Shown in pieces: positions 25,570-34,398 of a DNA stretch of 64,000 bases. The first letter of the stretch is position 1. Each line of letters begins with the position of its first letter. The position numbers and the translations under genes were made by a program. This stretch comes from an uncultured Enhydrobacter sp. (lineage in GTDB: Bacteria; Pseudomonadota; Gammaproteobacteria; Pseudomonadales; Moraxellaceae), in contig CAMIOS010000003.1 in the NCBI GenBank assembly GCA_946222995.1, forward strand, positions 1-64,000, given 5' to 3'. The notes under the pieces were generated by a model that made no database searches, was not told the DNA's origin, and saw nothing but the letters and a program-made list of their open reading frames with translations.

Positions 25570-26529
25570 TTATTTTTTAAACATCGGTAATTTACTGCTT
25601 TCTAGGGTCAATAATGCATCAGGCAGCTGATCGATTGCCGTCTTTACCACCGCTTGCGCCGCCTGCGTAAGTCCCAATTTTTCTGCCAGCGTGGGTTTTT
25701 TGCGGGTATGAACCAGATACACTTGGCGGTTTTTCATTTCGCCCATCAAATAACTGTCAGAAGTCGTCAATTGATCAACCAGCTTTAAGTTAATCGCATC
25801 TTCACCATACCAATGTTCGCCTGTCGCCACTTTATCAAGGTCAAGCTGCGGGCGGTATTGGGTGACAAAATCTTGGAAAAGTCGGTGGGTTTCTTCGAGT
25901 TCTTGTTGGAATTTTTGTTTGTCTTCAGGCGTGTTTTTGCCAAAGACGGTTACGGTGCGTTTGTATTTGCCTGCGGTAAATACCTCGACATCGATATCAT
26001 GTTTTTCAAGCAGGTCATGAACATTGGGCATTTGAGCCACCACACCAATTGAACCAACCACAGCAAACGGTGCCGCTAAAATTTTATCAGCCACACACGC
26101 CATCATATAGCCACCGCTGGCGGCGATTTTATCAACACACACGGTCAAGGTCAGCCCTGCGTCTTTAATACGGGCAAGTTGTGCCGCTGCCAAACCATAC
26201 GCGTGCACCATACCCCCGCCCGACTCAAGCCGCACAATAACCTCATCACCCGCTTCGGCAATGGTTAAAATCGCACTGATTTCTTCACGCAATTGTTGCA
26301 CATGGCTGGCTTTGATATCGCCATGAAAATCGAGTACAAACACATTGCCTTGGTCTTTGCTTTTTTTAGTTTTGTCCAAAATCGCTTGTTTTAGCGATTT
26401 TTTTAAAGAAGATTTCAGCGATTTTTTGTCGCCCATTTCGAGTAATAATTGTTGTTCACGCTGTTTTTTAACTTTGTTTAAATGGGTAATTTTAAGTTCG
26501 GTGGGTTGTTTAGTGGTTTGAAATAACAT
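25570..26529 (-). CDS. sohB: S49 peptidase, SohB type, without membrane anchor
   Basis: A serine peptidase of the SppA/SohB family. The nucleophile lies in ASGGY (Ser138), preceded by the oxyanion-forming glycine stretch LESGGGMV, and a conserved lysine lies in TAGKYKR (about 188-190). E. coli SohB has 349 residues and an N-terminal membrane helix; this one has 319 and starts with a Lys/Gln-rich polar stretch (about 1-60) with no hydrophobic segment. AGGA sits upstream of the ATG, so the short form is probably genuine. It may act as a soluble or peripherally bound peptidase. Confidence 0.85.
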   Translation of the reverse strand: MLFQTTKQPTELKITHLNKVKKQREQQLLLEMGDKKSLKSSLKKSLKQAILDKTKKSKDQGNVFVLDFHGDIKASHVQQLREEISAILTIAEAGDEVIVRLESGGGMVHAYGLAAAQLARIKDAGLTLTVCVDKIAASGGYMMACVADKILAAPFAVVGSIGVVAQMPNVHDLLEKHDIDVEVFTAGKYKRTVTVFGKNTPEDKQKFQQELEETHRLFQDFVTQYRPQLDLDKVATGEHWYGEDAINLKLVDQLTTSDSYLMGEMKNRQVYLVHTRKKPTLAEKLGLTQAAQAVVKTAIDQLPDALLTLESSKLPMFKK

Positions 26530-26814
26530 GGTGTTTCCTAGCGTTGCAGACGTGGTTTAGCGAATGATTTGGATAACGGTAAAACCGATAAAATAAAGGG
26601 TATTAAAATATCAAGTTTTGATGGCGTTCGTCTTGCAAAAATTCAATACCAACCGACAAATTCAATGCTAAAATTCAATGCTAAATTGTATAAGCGGATT
26701 TTAAGAGAATTTGCACAAGCTATTTTTTGGTTGAGTAATTAGGGCAAACACGGCATAATATTCGTTTGTAAAAAATTTAACTAACACTTATTTAAAAATT
26801 GGGATTGCTTCATT

Positions 26815-28617
26815 ATGATGCGTACAAACTACTGCGGTAGCATTACCGAAGAACAAATTGGGCAAACAGTCACAGTGGTGGGCTGGGTGCACCGTCGTCG
26901 TGACCACAGCCATGTGATTTTCTTTGACTTGCGTGACCGTGACGGCTTGCTACAAGTGATTGTCGAAAAAGCTGATGACCCACAGCTGTATGAAGCAGCC
27001 AGCAAAATGCGTAATGAATCAATTTTACAAATCACCGGCAAAGTACGGGCGCGGGATGAAGCCGCCTATAACCTTGAGCATCAATCAGGTAAAGTCGAAC
27101 TGGTTGCCGAAACCATTACCGTGGTCGCCGAATCAGAAACCCCACCATTCCCCTTAAATGATGATTTTGTCTCAGTTGCCGAAGAACTGCGTCTAAAATA
27201 TCGCTTTTTGGACATTCGCCGTCCCGAAATGCTTGAGCGGTTGCGTTTTCGTTCAAAAGTCACTAATTTGATTCGTAACTATCTTGATGCCCACGGCTTT
27301 TTGGACGTCGAAACCCCAATTTTGACCCGTGCCACGCCAGAAGGGGCGCGTGACTATCTGGTGCCAAGTCGAGTATCAAATGGCGAATTTTATGCCCTGC
27401 CACAATCGCCTCAGCTCTTTAAACAATTATTGATGGTGGGTGGGATTGACCGTTACTATCAAATTGCAAAATGTTTTCGTGATGAAGACTTGCGGGCTGA
27501 CCGTCAGCCTGAATTTACCCAAATCGATATCGAGACCTCTTTTCTAGATGACAATGAAATCATGGACTTGATGGAAGGGATGACGGTTGAACTCTTTGAT
27601 AAATTATTGGGCGTAAAATTTGACAAATTTGAGCGTATGCCATATTCAGAAGCCATGCGCGATTATGCCTCGGACAAGCCTGATTTACGTATCCCCATGA
27701 AACTTGTGGATGTCGCTGACATTATGCAAAATGTGGAATTTAAAGTCTTCTCAGGCCCCGCGCAAGACCCGAAAGGGCGTGTGGCAGCCTTGCGTGTACC
27801 AAACGGCGGTGAATTAACGCGTAAACAAATCGATGAGTACACCAAGTTTGTCGGGATTTATGGCGCAAAAGGCTTAGCATATATCAAAGTTAATGACGTA
27901 AATAACATTAACAATGGTGTCGATAAAGAATCTGGTTTACAATCCCCGATTATCAAAAACATGAGCGATGCGGTTTTAGTTGAACTGATCAAACGCACCG
28001 AAGCCCAAAATGGCGATATCATTTTCTTTGGCGCAGACAAAGCCAAAATCGTCAATGATGCCATGGGCGCCTTACGCGTTAAAGTTGGGCATGATCTAAA
28101 CATGGCGACGTGTGAGTGGGCACCGCTGTGGGTCGTGGACTTCCCAATGTTTGAAGAAACTGACGATGGCTCTTGGACATCGGTACACCATCCCTTTACC
28201 CGTCCCAAAGGCACGGTGGAAGAGATGAAAAACAGCCCAGAAACTGCCCTTTCTATCGCTTATGACATGGTGTTAAATGGTACTGAAATCGGCGGTGGTA
28301 GCTTGCGTATCAATACCTTAGATATGCAAAAAGCGGTCTTTGAAGCCTTAGGTATTAGCGAAGCAGAAGCCGAAGAAAAATTCTCGTTCTTACTAAATGC
28401 CTTAAAATACGGTGCGCCACCGCATGGCGGCTTGGCATTTGGGCTTGACCGCTTGATTATGCTAATGACGGGGGCAAGCTCTATTCGTGATGTAATCGCG
28501 TTCCCTAAAACCAAAACCGCCGAATGTCCGCTCACCGAAGCCCCTGCGCCTGTTGATGCCAAACAGCTTCGAGAATTGGGTATTCGGGTTAAAGAGAAAG
28601 ACAAAAAAGCCGAATAA
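26815..28617 (+). CDS. aspS: Aspartyl-tRNA synthetase
   Basis: A class II synthetase of 600 residues (E. coli AspRS has 590). It has an N-terminal OB fold for the anticodon (VGWVHRRRDHSHVIFFDLRDRDG), motif 2 (CFRDEDLRADRQPEFTQID), a bacterial GAD insertion domain, and motif 3 (GLAFGLDRLIMLMTG). Two adjacent ATG codons begin the frame and the ribosome-binding site is weak. Whether it also charges tRNA-Asn cannot be decided here. A hairpin follows the stop. Confidence 0.96.
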   Translation: MMRTNYCGSITEEQIGQTVTVVGWVHRRRDHSHVIFFDLRDRDGLLQVIVEKADDPQLYEAASKMRNESILQITGKVRARDEAAYNLEHQSGKVELVAETITVVAESETPPFPLNDDFVSVAEELRLKYRFLDIRRPEMLERLRFRSKVTNLIRNYLDAHGFLDVETPILTRATPEGARDYLVPSRVSNGEFYALPQSPQLFKQLLMVGGIDRYYQIAKCFRDEDLRADRQPEFTQIDIETSFLDDNEIMDLMEGMTVELFDKLLGVKFDKFERMPYSEAMRDYASDKPDLRIPMKLVDVADIMQNVEFKVFSGPAQDPKGRVAALRVPNGGELTRKQIDEYTKFVGIYGAKGLAYIKVNDVNNINNGVDKESGLQSPIIKNMSDAVLVELIKRTEAQNGDIIFFGADKAKIVNDAMGALRVKVGHDLNMATCEWAPLWVVDFPMFEETDDGSWTSVHHPFTRPKGTVEEMKNSPETALSIAYDMVLNGTEIGGGSLRINTLDMQKAVFEALGISEAEAEEKFSFLLNALKYGAPPHGGLAFGLDRLIMLMTGASSIRDVIAFPKTKTAECPLTEAPAPVDAKQLRELGIRVKEKDKKAE

Positions 28618-28667
28618 ATTTGCAAAAATTCATCCTTAATTCATCTTGGTAGTATCGTATATTGGTA

Positions 28668-28687
28668 GGGGCGTATTGAATACGCCC
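28668..28687 (+). terminator. Terminator-like palindrome after aspS
   Basis: GGGCGTATT (28669-28677) pairs with AATACGCCC (28679-28687) and is followed by TTATTTT. The arm core GGGGCGTA/TACGCCC is the same as in the palindrome at 25528-25548. Confidence 0.7.
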
Positions 28688-28724
28688 TTATTTTAACTTA
28701 TTGATAAAGATTGCTTAATAGACC

Positions 28725-29660
28725 ATGAACGCATTTCATCTGCTACGCTATGTGCCTTTGCCTTTGCTTCGATGCTTGGCTCGTGGTGTGGCATTTTTTA
28801 TTGGTTTGCAAAAACAATCGGGTATTTATCAAATTATTGATAAAAATTTACAAATGGTCTATCCGCACCTATCCTCTGCTGAACGTAAACGGTTGGCAAA
28901 AATCACCTTGCAAAACCAAATGCTCAATATGGTAGAATCGTTCAAATCATGGGCGATGCCTGCGGATTGGTCGATCTCTCAAATTCATACGGTGCATAAT
29001 CAACAAGTGCTGATTGATGGTTTGGCAAATCCCCATGGCATGCTTGCCATTGTACCCCATCTTGGCACATGGGAAATTATGAATCCGTGGCTCAATCAAT
29101 TTGGCTCGCCCACCATTATGTACAAGCCGGTTAAAGGCGAACATGCCAATGCTTTTGCTTTACAAGGGCGAGAACGACTCAATGCCACGCTAGTTCCAAC
29201 GGATAGTAGCGGGGTAAAAGCAATTTTTAAAACCCTTAAAGCAGGTGGGTTTAGTATTATTTTACCCGACCATGTACCAGATCCATCGGGCGGGGTGAAT
29301 GCGCCGTTTTTTGGAATAAGTTGCCTGACCAGTACCCTTGCCCCCAAGCTTGCCAGCAAAACCCATTGTCGCCTTGTGGGGCTAACGTGTGTTAGAAGGG
29401 ATAACAATAATGGCTTTGACGTGTATTGTGATCAACTCGATGACCCCAAGCTTTGGGATAAAGATGTGACAGTTGCCACCACGGCATTAAACCAAGCGAT
29501 GGAGCAGATGATAAACCGCTTTCCCACCCAATATATGTGGGGCTATAAACGTTTTAAGAATGTGCCCATTATAAAAAATCCGTATAAGCTCAATGACGGG
29601 CAATTTCAGTCCTATATTCAAACCCTGTGTCCTAAAAAAGATATAATAGATAATGACTGA
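28725..29660 (+). CDS. LpxL/HtrB-family lipid A acyltransferase-like protein
   Basis: A 311-residue member of the lysophospholipid acyltransferase superfamily close to late lipid A acyltransferases. The catalytic HX4E motif is VPHLGTWE (His112, Glu117). An N-terminal hydrophobic stretch (about 8-28) would anchor it to the inner membrane facing the cytoplasm. Later conserved segments are LPDHVPDPSGGVNAPFFG and YMWGYKRFK. It would add a secondary acyl chain to Kdo-lipid IVA; which position cannot be told. It starts the run of forward-strand envelope genes that leads into the glycan locus. Confidence 0.83.
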   Translation: MNAFHLLRYVPLPLLRCLARGVAFFIGLQKQSGIYQIIDKNLQMVYPHLSSAERKRLAKITLQNQMLNMVESFKSWAMPADWSISQIHTVHNQQVLIDGLANPHGMLAIVPHLGTWEIMNPWLNQFGSPTIMYKPVKGEHANAFALQGRERLNATLVPTDSSGVKAIFKTLKAGGFSIILPDHVPDPSGGVNAPFFGISCLTSTLAPKLASKTHCRLVGLTCVRRDNNNGFDVYCDQLDDPKLWDKDVTVATTALNQAMEQMINRFPTQYMWGYKRFKNVPIIKNPYKLNDGQFQSYIQTLCPKKDIIDND

Positions 29661-29735
29661 TTTAAGGTAAGCTACCTTGGCAAAAAAAGACCATTAAGTT
29701 CAACGCATTAATCACTGATTTATTTAAGGTAAGGT

Positions 29736-30521
29736 ATGACTAAGCCCACGTTATCTAATTTAAGCCAAGAGAACCGCTATGTTATCTGTATGAAATGGGG
29801 CACAAAATATGGGGCAGAATACGTCAATCGCTTATATAATATGGTAAGCCGGCATCTAAGCTTACCTTTTCAAATGGTATGTTTGACTGATAATCCAGAA
29901 GGCATCGATTCAAATGTAAAATGCTACCCTATCCCAGAGCTACAGTTTCCCCAAAGCGTGCCCACCAATTTGCCAGAACGGGGTTGGAAAAAACTGACGA
30001 CTTTTAAGCCAGAACTTTATGACTTAAAAGGAATCGCTTTGTTTTTAGATATTGATATCGTTATTGTTGATAATATTGATTGTTTTTTTACTTATCAAGC
30101 AGCGTATGAAGACAGTGTGGTGATTATCCGTGATTGGAAAAAACCATGGCGGATGGTAGGCAATAGTTCAGTTTATCGCTTTAAAGTCGGGCAAAACACC
30201 TACCCAAATTTACTTGCTAATTTTGAACAAAACTTTGATACTATCCGTGGGCAAGTGCGCCATGAGCAAGCCTATTTATCCAATTATTTACGAGAACATC
30301 ATCACCTTGAATATTGGGATAAAGATTGGTGTGTCAGCTTTAAATACCAATGTGTTCAGCCGTTTCCATTAAGTTTGGTTGTACCGCCCAAGCTACCTGC
30401 GGGCGCAAAGATGGTGATTTTTCATGGCGAAGTCAATCCGCCTGATGCCATTGTGGGCAGAAGTGGCAAATGGTATCGTAAGGTGTTGCCCACGCCTTGG
30501 ATTAAGGATTATTGGCATTAA
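29736..30521 (+). CDS. Glycosyltransferase, GT-A fold (paralogue of the gene at 35461)
   Basis: A 261-residue probable glycosyltransferase. The opening (YVICMKWGTKYGAEYVNRLY) and CLTDNPEGI are shared with the protein encoded at 35461-36288. FLDIDIVIV (DID at about 105-107) is the metal-binding DXD motif after the nucleotide-binding core. A C-terminal KMVIFHGEVNPPDAI resembles the sugar-acceptor side of GT8-like enzymes. No membrane segment is seen. AAGGTAAGGT precedes the ATG. It opens a four-gene forward run of the surface-glycan locus; donor and acceptor are unknown. Confidence 0.75.
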   Translation: MTKPTLSNLSQENRYVICMKWGTKYGAEYVNRLYNMVSRHLSLPFQMVCLTDNPEGIDSNVKCYPIPELQFPQSVPTNLPERGWKKLTTFKPELYDLKGIALFLDIDIVIVDNIDCFFTYQAAYEDSVVIIRDWKKPWRMVGNSSVYRFKVGQNTYPNLLANFEQNFDTIRGQVRHEQAYLSNYLREHHHLEYWDKDWCVSFKYQCVQPFPLSLVVPPKLPAGAKMVIFHGEVNPPDAIVGRSGKWYRKVLPTPWIKDYWH

Positions 30522-30536
30522 GTACTGGGGTAACGT

Positions 30537-31346
30537 ATGGTCGCTACCACGCTTGCCAGCCATTGCGCCCAAGATGATAAACTACTTGGGGCTGATAAAT
30601 ATTTACACGCTTATCAAACTTTAAGTAGCGATACCCTACTGTCTCGCAGTATTGATTTTAGCCACCCTTCGATTTTGCGTGAGGTCATTGACCGTTATCC
30701 TCATTTATGGCAAGGCGACGACACCACGATATTTAACCCCACATTGCAACGCCACTATGAAACGCAATCTTTTGATAACCTATACCAGCATTTGCGGTAT
30801 TTACAACTTGAGTTTATTGGAAAGTCTGAATTCAATTTTTATCATACCCTGTTGATTGTACTGCTTCGCCGCGGCTATCAAATTTCTACAACCTTTCGTT
30901 TGTTTGAGGTATTATGGCAAGGGCATGAAACGGCATTATTTGAGCAGCTATCGCTACGCTGGCTGGTGTCTGCGGCAGATACTTTTATTGATTATAGTGA
31001 CAGCCCATTATGCCAAGCGATTTTGCTCAATGTGGTCAGCCTGATCAATACGCTAAAAGTATATGAAACCCAACAATTTTTGCTGACGGATAACACACAG
31101 CCAACTGCACCAAAAGCTCAAGCACTGTATGCCACTCATAACGGTTTGTATGATGGTTTAACACTTTTTAGATTAGGCAGTGATGACAGTTTGGCTCAAA
31201 TGAAAACCCGTTATCAAACGTTTGCAACGCAAGATGCCTTTGCCACAAAATTTTTACTCACGGTCTTTCGGCGGCTGCATGACAACCCGACGGCGTTTGC
31301 TTTAATTAAAGATTATCACAATCCCGCTTGGGCATATTGGGTATAA
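30537..31346 (+). CDS. Unrecognised helical protein A of the glycan locus
   Basis: I do not recognise this 269-residue protein. It seems mostly helical and soluble. Its centre (LSLRWLVSAADTFIDYSD, LINTLKVYET) is clearly homologous to the protein at 32468-33220 (LSMRWIVSAIDTFIDYSE, LINTTKLYET), and both also share an FYH...LIVL.RR segment and an aromatic C-terminus (WAYWV here). GGGG lies 6 nt upstream of the ATG and the gene begins 15 bp after the glycosyltransferase. The context implies a part in glycan assembly or its regulation; no catalytic motif is evident. Confidence 0.6.
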   Translation: MVATTLASHCAQDDKLLGADKYLHAYQTLSSDTLLSRSIDFSHPSILREVIDRYPHLWQGDDTTIFNPTLQRHYETQSFDNLYQHLRYLQLEFIGKSEFNFYHTLLIVLLRRGYQISTTFRLFEVLWQGHETALFEQLSLRWLVSAADTFIDYSDSPLCQAILLNVVSLINTLKVYETQQFLLTDNTQPTAPKAQALYATHNGLYDGLTLFRLGSDDSLAQMKTRYQTFATQDAFATKFLLTVFRRLHDNPTAFALIKDYHNPAWAYWV

Positions 31347-31440
31347 TGCGGTATAAAATTATAAGAGAATGTTTTGGCTGTTTAGCAATAATAATTACGA
31401 TGATTATGTTTATTTAGCATTTTTAAGGCGGATTTATCAG

Positions 31441-31527
31441 ATGGTACAACACAAAAAAACCAAAATTGAAAATTTGTTTAACTTTCATTGTCATATCAAA
31501 CCTCGCAATGCTTGGTGGTCTCAATGA
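31441..31527 (+). CDS. 28-codon ORF overlapping the next start (leader or frameshifted N-terminus)
   Basis: An ORF of 28 codons (ending RNAWWSQ) begins with ATG 31441, has an AAGG about 12 nt upstream, and ends in TGA that overlaps the ATG of the following gene (ATGA at 31524-31527). Either it is a short translationally coupled leader, or it is the true N-terminus of the next protein separated by a frameshift. The sequence alone cannot decide. Confidence 0.4.
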   Translation: MVQHKKTKIENLFNFHCHIKPRNAWWSQ

Positions 31528-32429
31528 TCGCAAGCAAAGCGAATAGAGCTAAAGACCTGATTAGCTTGATGGTGCAAGGTTCGTGGTTACCTTTTTCGTT
31601 GCTGTCACCTGCCGATTTAGGCGTGATTCGTGAAAAGTTATGTGATAAGTCGTCCAAAGATTTTGCCATCAATATCGTTGCTTCGGGACCTTCGATCCGT
31701 GAGGTGGTATTTGATAGCGAGCGACTGTCGACCCCAACTATTTTTGTGAACGGTAGTATCACGCTGTTGGATGATTATCGTTTTAATCAGCCATTAGCGT
31801 ATGTGGTATCCGATGAGCGATTTATTGCCCATAACTTTGGGTTGATTGAGGCAAAGTTTAAACAGGGATTATTATTTTGTATGACCTTGCCTGTTTTGAT
31901 GGCATTAATTGAGGCTTACCCATCATTTGTGACCCAATTTTATTCAAGTTTTCGTTTGATTTTTGCTATTGACCGCCCGATTGTTCAACGTACAGGCGTG
32001 ATGGCAATATTGCTGCACCGCCATTTGCCTTTTTATGTACAAAAAAATGCGTTAAAGCAAACCAAGAATTATACCAGTGACAAGTTTGTGTTTGATTGGT
32101 CGCATGAACCAGTGGTTGGGGTATCGCTTGATATCACGCAAGGTTTTGTAGAAGCGGGTACGGTGGCTTATGTGGCAGCCCAACTTGCCTACGGATTTAA
32201 ACCTGCTGCCATTCATTTATATGGGATTGACTTGATGAATTCACAGCAACCCAGATTTTATGAAACTGAGCAAAACAAAGCACCGATTAAACTTGATAAA
32301 GCCATTGTCAATCGAATTGTACCGTCTTTTGATTTATTAGCTCAAACTTATCAAGCTAAAAATATAACAATATTTAATCACTCGCCTATTTCTAAAAGTT
32401 TATTTCAGCAAGTTAAATTTTTGACATAA
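31524..32429 (+). CDS. GPS-motif LOS-core-biosynthesis-like protein
   Basis: A 301-residue protein with a nucleotide-fold opening, INIVASGPSIREVVF (GPS at about 55-57), then FVNGSI and YVVSDERFI, and a C-terminal half with GFVEAGTVAYVAAQLAYGFK and YGIDL...PRFYET. This layout resembles LPS-core proteins of the WaaZ (third Kdo) kind and other GPS-motif sugar transferases, but I cannot assign a sugar. The ATG at 31524 is preferred to TTG 31488; GGTGG lies upstream. It is flanked on both sides by the two homologous helical proteins. Confidence 0.55.
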   Translation: MIASKANRAKDLISLMVQGSWLPFSLLSPADLGVIREKLCDKSSKDFAINIVASGPSIREVVFDSERLSTPTIFVNGSITLLDDYRFNQPLAYVVSDERFIAHNFGLIEAKFKQGLLFCMTLPVLMALIEAYPSFVTQFYSSFRLIFAIDRPIVQRTGVMAILLHRHLPFYVQKNALKQTKNYTSDKFVFDWSHEPVVGVSLDITQGFVEAGTVAYVAAQLAYGFKPAAIHLYGIDLMNSQQPRFYETEQNKAPIKLDKAIVNRIVPSFDLLAQTYQAKNITIFNHSPISKSLFQQVKFLT

Positions 32430-32467
32430 ATAAGTTTGGCAAAACTTTATAATTTTAGGAGTCAATC

Positions 32468-33220
32468 ATGCTAACTAAACCGAGTTGGCTCAATCAGCTT
32501 TCATGGAGCAAACAAAAACGTAAAATCGGCTCAAAAGCAGTTATCGAAGACTTAAAACAACAAGATAATAACTTTGCAACGCTAAAAACCACCTTGGTGA
32601 CTGTCGCTAAATCTGACGATTATCGTTATCAATATTTTAAAGATTTGAATGAACATTTGGCTTATCTAGAAACCGAATTTAGTGGTCAGCCCCAGTTATT
32701 ATTTTATCATGCCAAATTAATTGTGCTTATTCGCCGAGACTGCGAAGTTGAGCAAAACATGCAGCGATTTACCACGTTATGGCAAGAAGAAGCAGATTTT
32801 TTGCTTGAACACCTAAGTATGCGATGGATTGTGTCTGCGATTGATACGTTTATAGACTATAGCGAAGATGACTTACTAAAAAGTATGCTATTTTCGGGGC
32901 TGTTATTGATTAATACCACCAAGCTTTACGAAACTGAGCGTTATTATCTGCATACTGAAAATATTACACCTGATAATTATGACCCACAGCGGTTAGAAAG
33001 TCCGACTTCGCCGATGCTATTTAACGGTATTTCTGCCTTTCGCATTAATCATAGCGATACCATGAGTAATATGCGGGGCAGAATGTCAAAAATTATCGTC
33101 TTACATCCGCTTGGTGGCAAAATACTTAACCACATCTATTTATCATTACATAAAGAAAATACGGTATTTCATCGTTTTAAACAGCTACACACCAAAGCGC
33201 GAACCCAATGGTGGCATTAA
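32468..33220 (+). CDS. Unrecognised helical protein B of the glycan locus
   Basis: A 250-residue paralogue of the protein at 30537-31346. Shared landmarks are FYHAKLIVLIRR, HLSMRWIVSAIDTFIDYSE and LLINTTKLYETERYY. The N-terminus (LNQLSWSKQKRKIG) is basic and differs from that of protein A; the C-terminus ends in WWH. TTAGGAGT lies before the ATG. No function is known to me. That two diverged copies bracket a sugar-transfer-like gene suggests they serve related steps or act together. Confidence 0.6.
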   Translation: MLTKPSWLNQLSWSKQKRKIGSKAVIEDLKQQDNNFATLKTTLVTVAKSDDYRYQYFKDLNEHLAYLETEFSGQPQLLFYHAKLIVLIRRDCEVEQNMQRFTTLWQEEADFLLEHLSMRWIVSAIDTFIDYSEDDLLKSMLFSGLLLINTTKLYETERYYLHTENITPDNYDPQRLESPTSPMLFNGISAFRINHSDTMSNMRGRMSKIIVLHPLGGKILNHIYLSLHKENTVFHRFKQLHTKARTQWWH

Positions 33221-33237
33221 ATTTTGATAAATAACAC

Positions 33238-34356
33238 TTATTTATTGACATGTTTATTGACATGAAAATAATCTAAGAATTCTTGGGCAATATTTTCGGG
33301 TAACAGTTTATCATTAAACGGCACATAAAACTGCTGTGGATTGTCCATGAGTAAACTTATTTGACTTGCTAACGCATCCACATCACCCACTGGTGATAGA
33401 TTATGAGGTTTTAAAATTTCATTCGGCCCTGATTTGCAATCAGTGCTAATAACTGGCACATCAAGACTTAAGGCCTCGACAATCACCCGAGCAAACCCTT
33501 CATAACGCGAGCTTAATACCATACCTTTGGCTTGCTTAATATAAGGATAAGGGTTACTTTTAAAACCAATAAATTTTACCTTATCTTGCACGCCTAACTC
33601 ATTGGCTAATTGTTTAATTTTATCTTCGCTTTTGCCTTGCCCTAATAACAATAAAGGCATTTTTTGGTTGGATTTGGCATACGCATGGAGTAATAACTCG
33701 TGATTTTTGGCATACGAAAATGCCCCAAGATGCACAATATACTCCCCTTCATCCACGGTATATTCATCTGCCAATTTAAGAATTTGTTGTCTATCAAATG
33801 AGTTGTAAATGGTATGTGCTTGTATTGATTTTCCTTTAGCTAGATAAGGCTGCAAATACTGTACTAAATCTTCAGTGACCCCTTGACTTACGCCAATACA
33901 AGGGTGTTTGACAAAGGCTTTGGCAAACAGTTGATTACGTTGCTCACGGCGCTTAGATGATTCGGCTGCTCGCTCTTCTGAGAACGTATTACGAATGATA
34001 TAGGCAATATCTTTAAATTTACTGTTCGCCATTACCAAGTTCGCTTGGTTTAAATTGGATAAAATCAAATCATGGTTAGGAATTACTTGAGAAATAAATT
34101 TATCGACCTTATTTGACATCATTTTATAACGCAAAGCTTTGGGCGCAACCCATTTAAATGGACGTAAGTTGATAAAATGATAATGTATGCTTGGATTAAG
34201 CTGATATTCAACTTTACTAGCAAAGCAAATAATATGGACTTCGCAATTACGTTTTAAAAAACCTTCTGCTAACGTCAGCACTGAGCGTTCACCGCCTCGA
34301 CCTGCTAACGAGTTAATCACTAAAATGATGATGGGTGGTTTGGCATTATGTGTCAT
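33238..34356 (-). CDS. Glycosyltransferase family 4
   Basis: A 372-residue GT-B enzyme. It starts with the donor-independent N-domain (NSLAGRGGERSVLTLAEGF, about 15-33), and the C-domain has HLGAFSYAKNHELLL (about 209-223), GQGKSEDKIKQL and the EX7E motif EGFARVIVE (Glu286 and Glu294), typical of retaining GT4 transferases. AGGTTCACC precedes the ATG. It is the last gene of the reverse-strand arm of the glycan locus and converges on protein B with only 17 bp between stops. Its last eight codons contain a duplicated 12-bp unit (HVNK twice). Confidence 0.85.
   Translation of the reverse strand: MTHNAKPPIIILVINSLAGRGGERSVLTLAEGFLKRNCEVHIICFASKVEYQLNPSIHYHFINLRPFKWVAPKALRYKMMSNKVDKFISQVIPNHDLILSNLNQANLVMANSKFKDIAYIIRNTFSEERAAESSKRREQRNQLFAKAFVKHPCIGVSQGVTEDLVQYLQPYLAKGKSIQAHTIYNSFDRQQILKLADEYTVDEGEYIVHLGAFSYAKNHELLLHAYAKSNQKMPLLLLGQGKSEDKIKQLANELGVQDKVKFIGFKSNPYPYIKQAKGMVLSSRYEGFARVIVEALSLDVPVISTDCKSGPNEILKPHNLSPVGDVDALASQISLLMDNPQQFYVPFNDKLLPENIAQEFLDYFHVNKHVNK
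33241..33264. repeat. 12-bp in-frame duplication at the GT4 C-terminus
   Basis: The unit tttattgacatg occurs twice in a row and adds four residues (HVNK) to the glycosyltransferase just before its stop codon. Confidence 0.8.
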
Positions 34357-34398
34357 GGTGAACCTATTTTTCAGATAGCATTTTATTTTGCTAGTAGA

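Noticed and set aside
27858..28625. Reverse-strand open frames inside aspS
   Set aside because: They mirror the conserved aspS sequence and have no start signals of their own.
29663..29735. Repeated tttaaggtaag and an AAGGTA/TACCTT palindrome before the first glycosyltransferase
   Set aside because: Short and A+T-rich; the second copy is simply the ribosome-binding site, so no attachment site or operator can be claimed.
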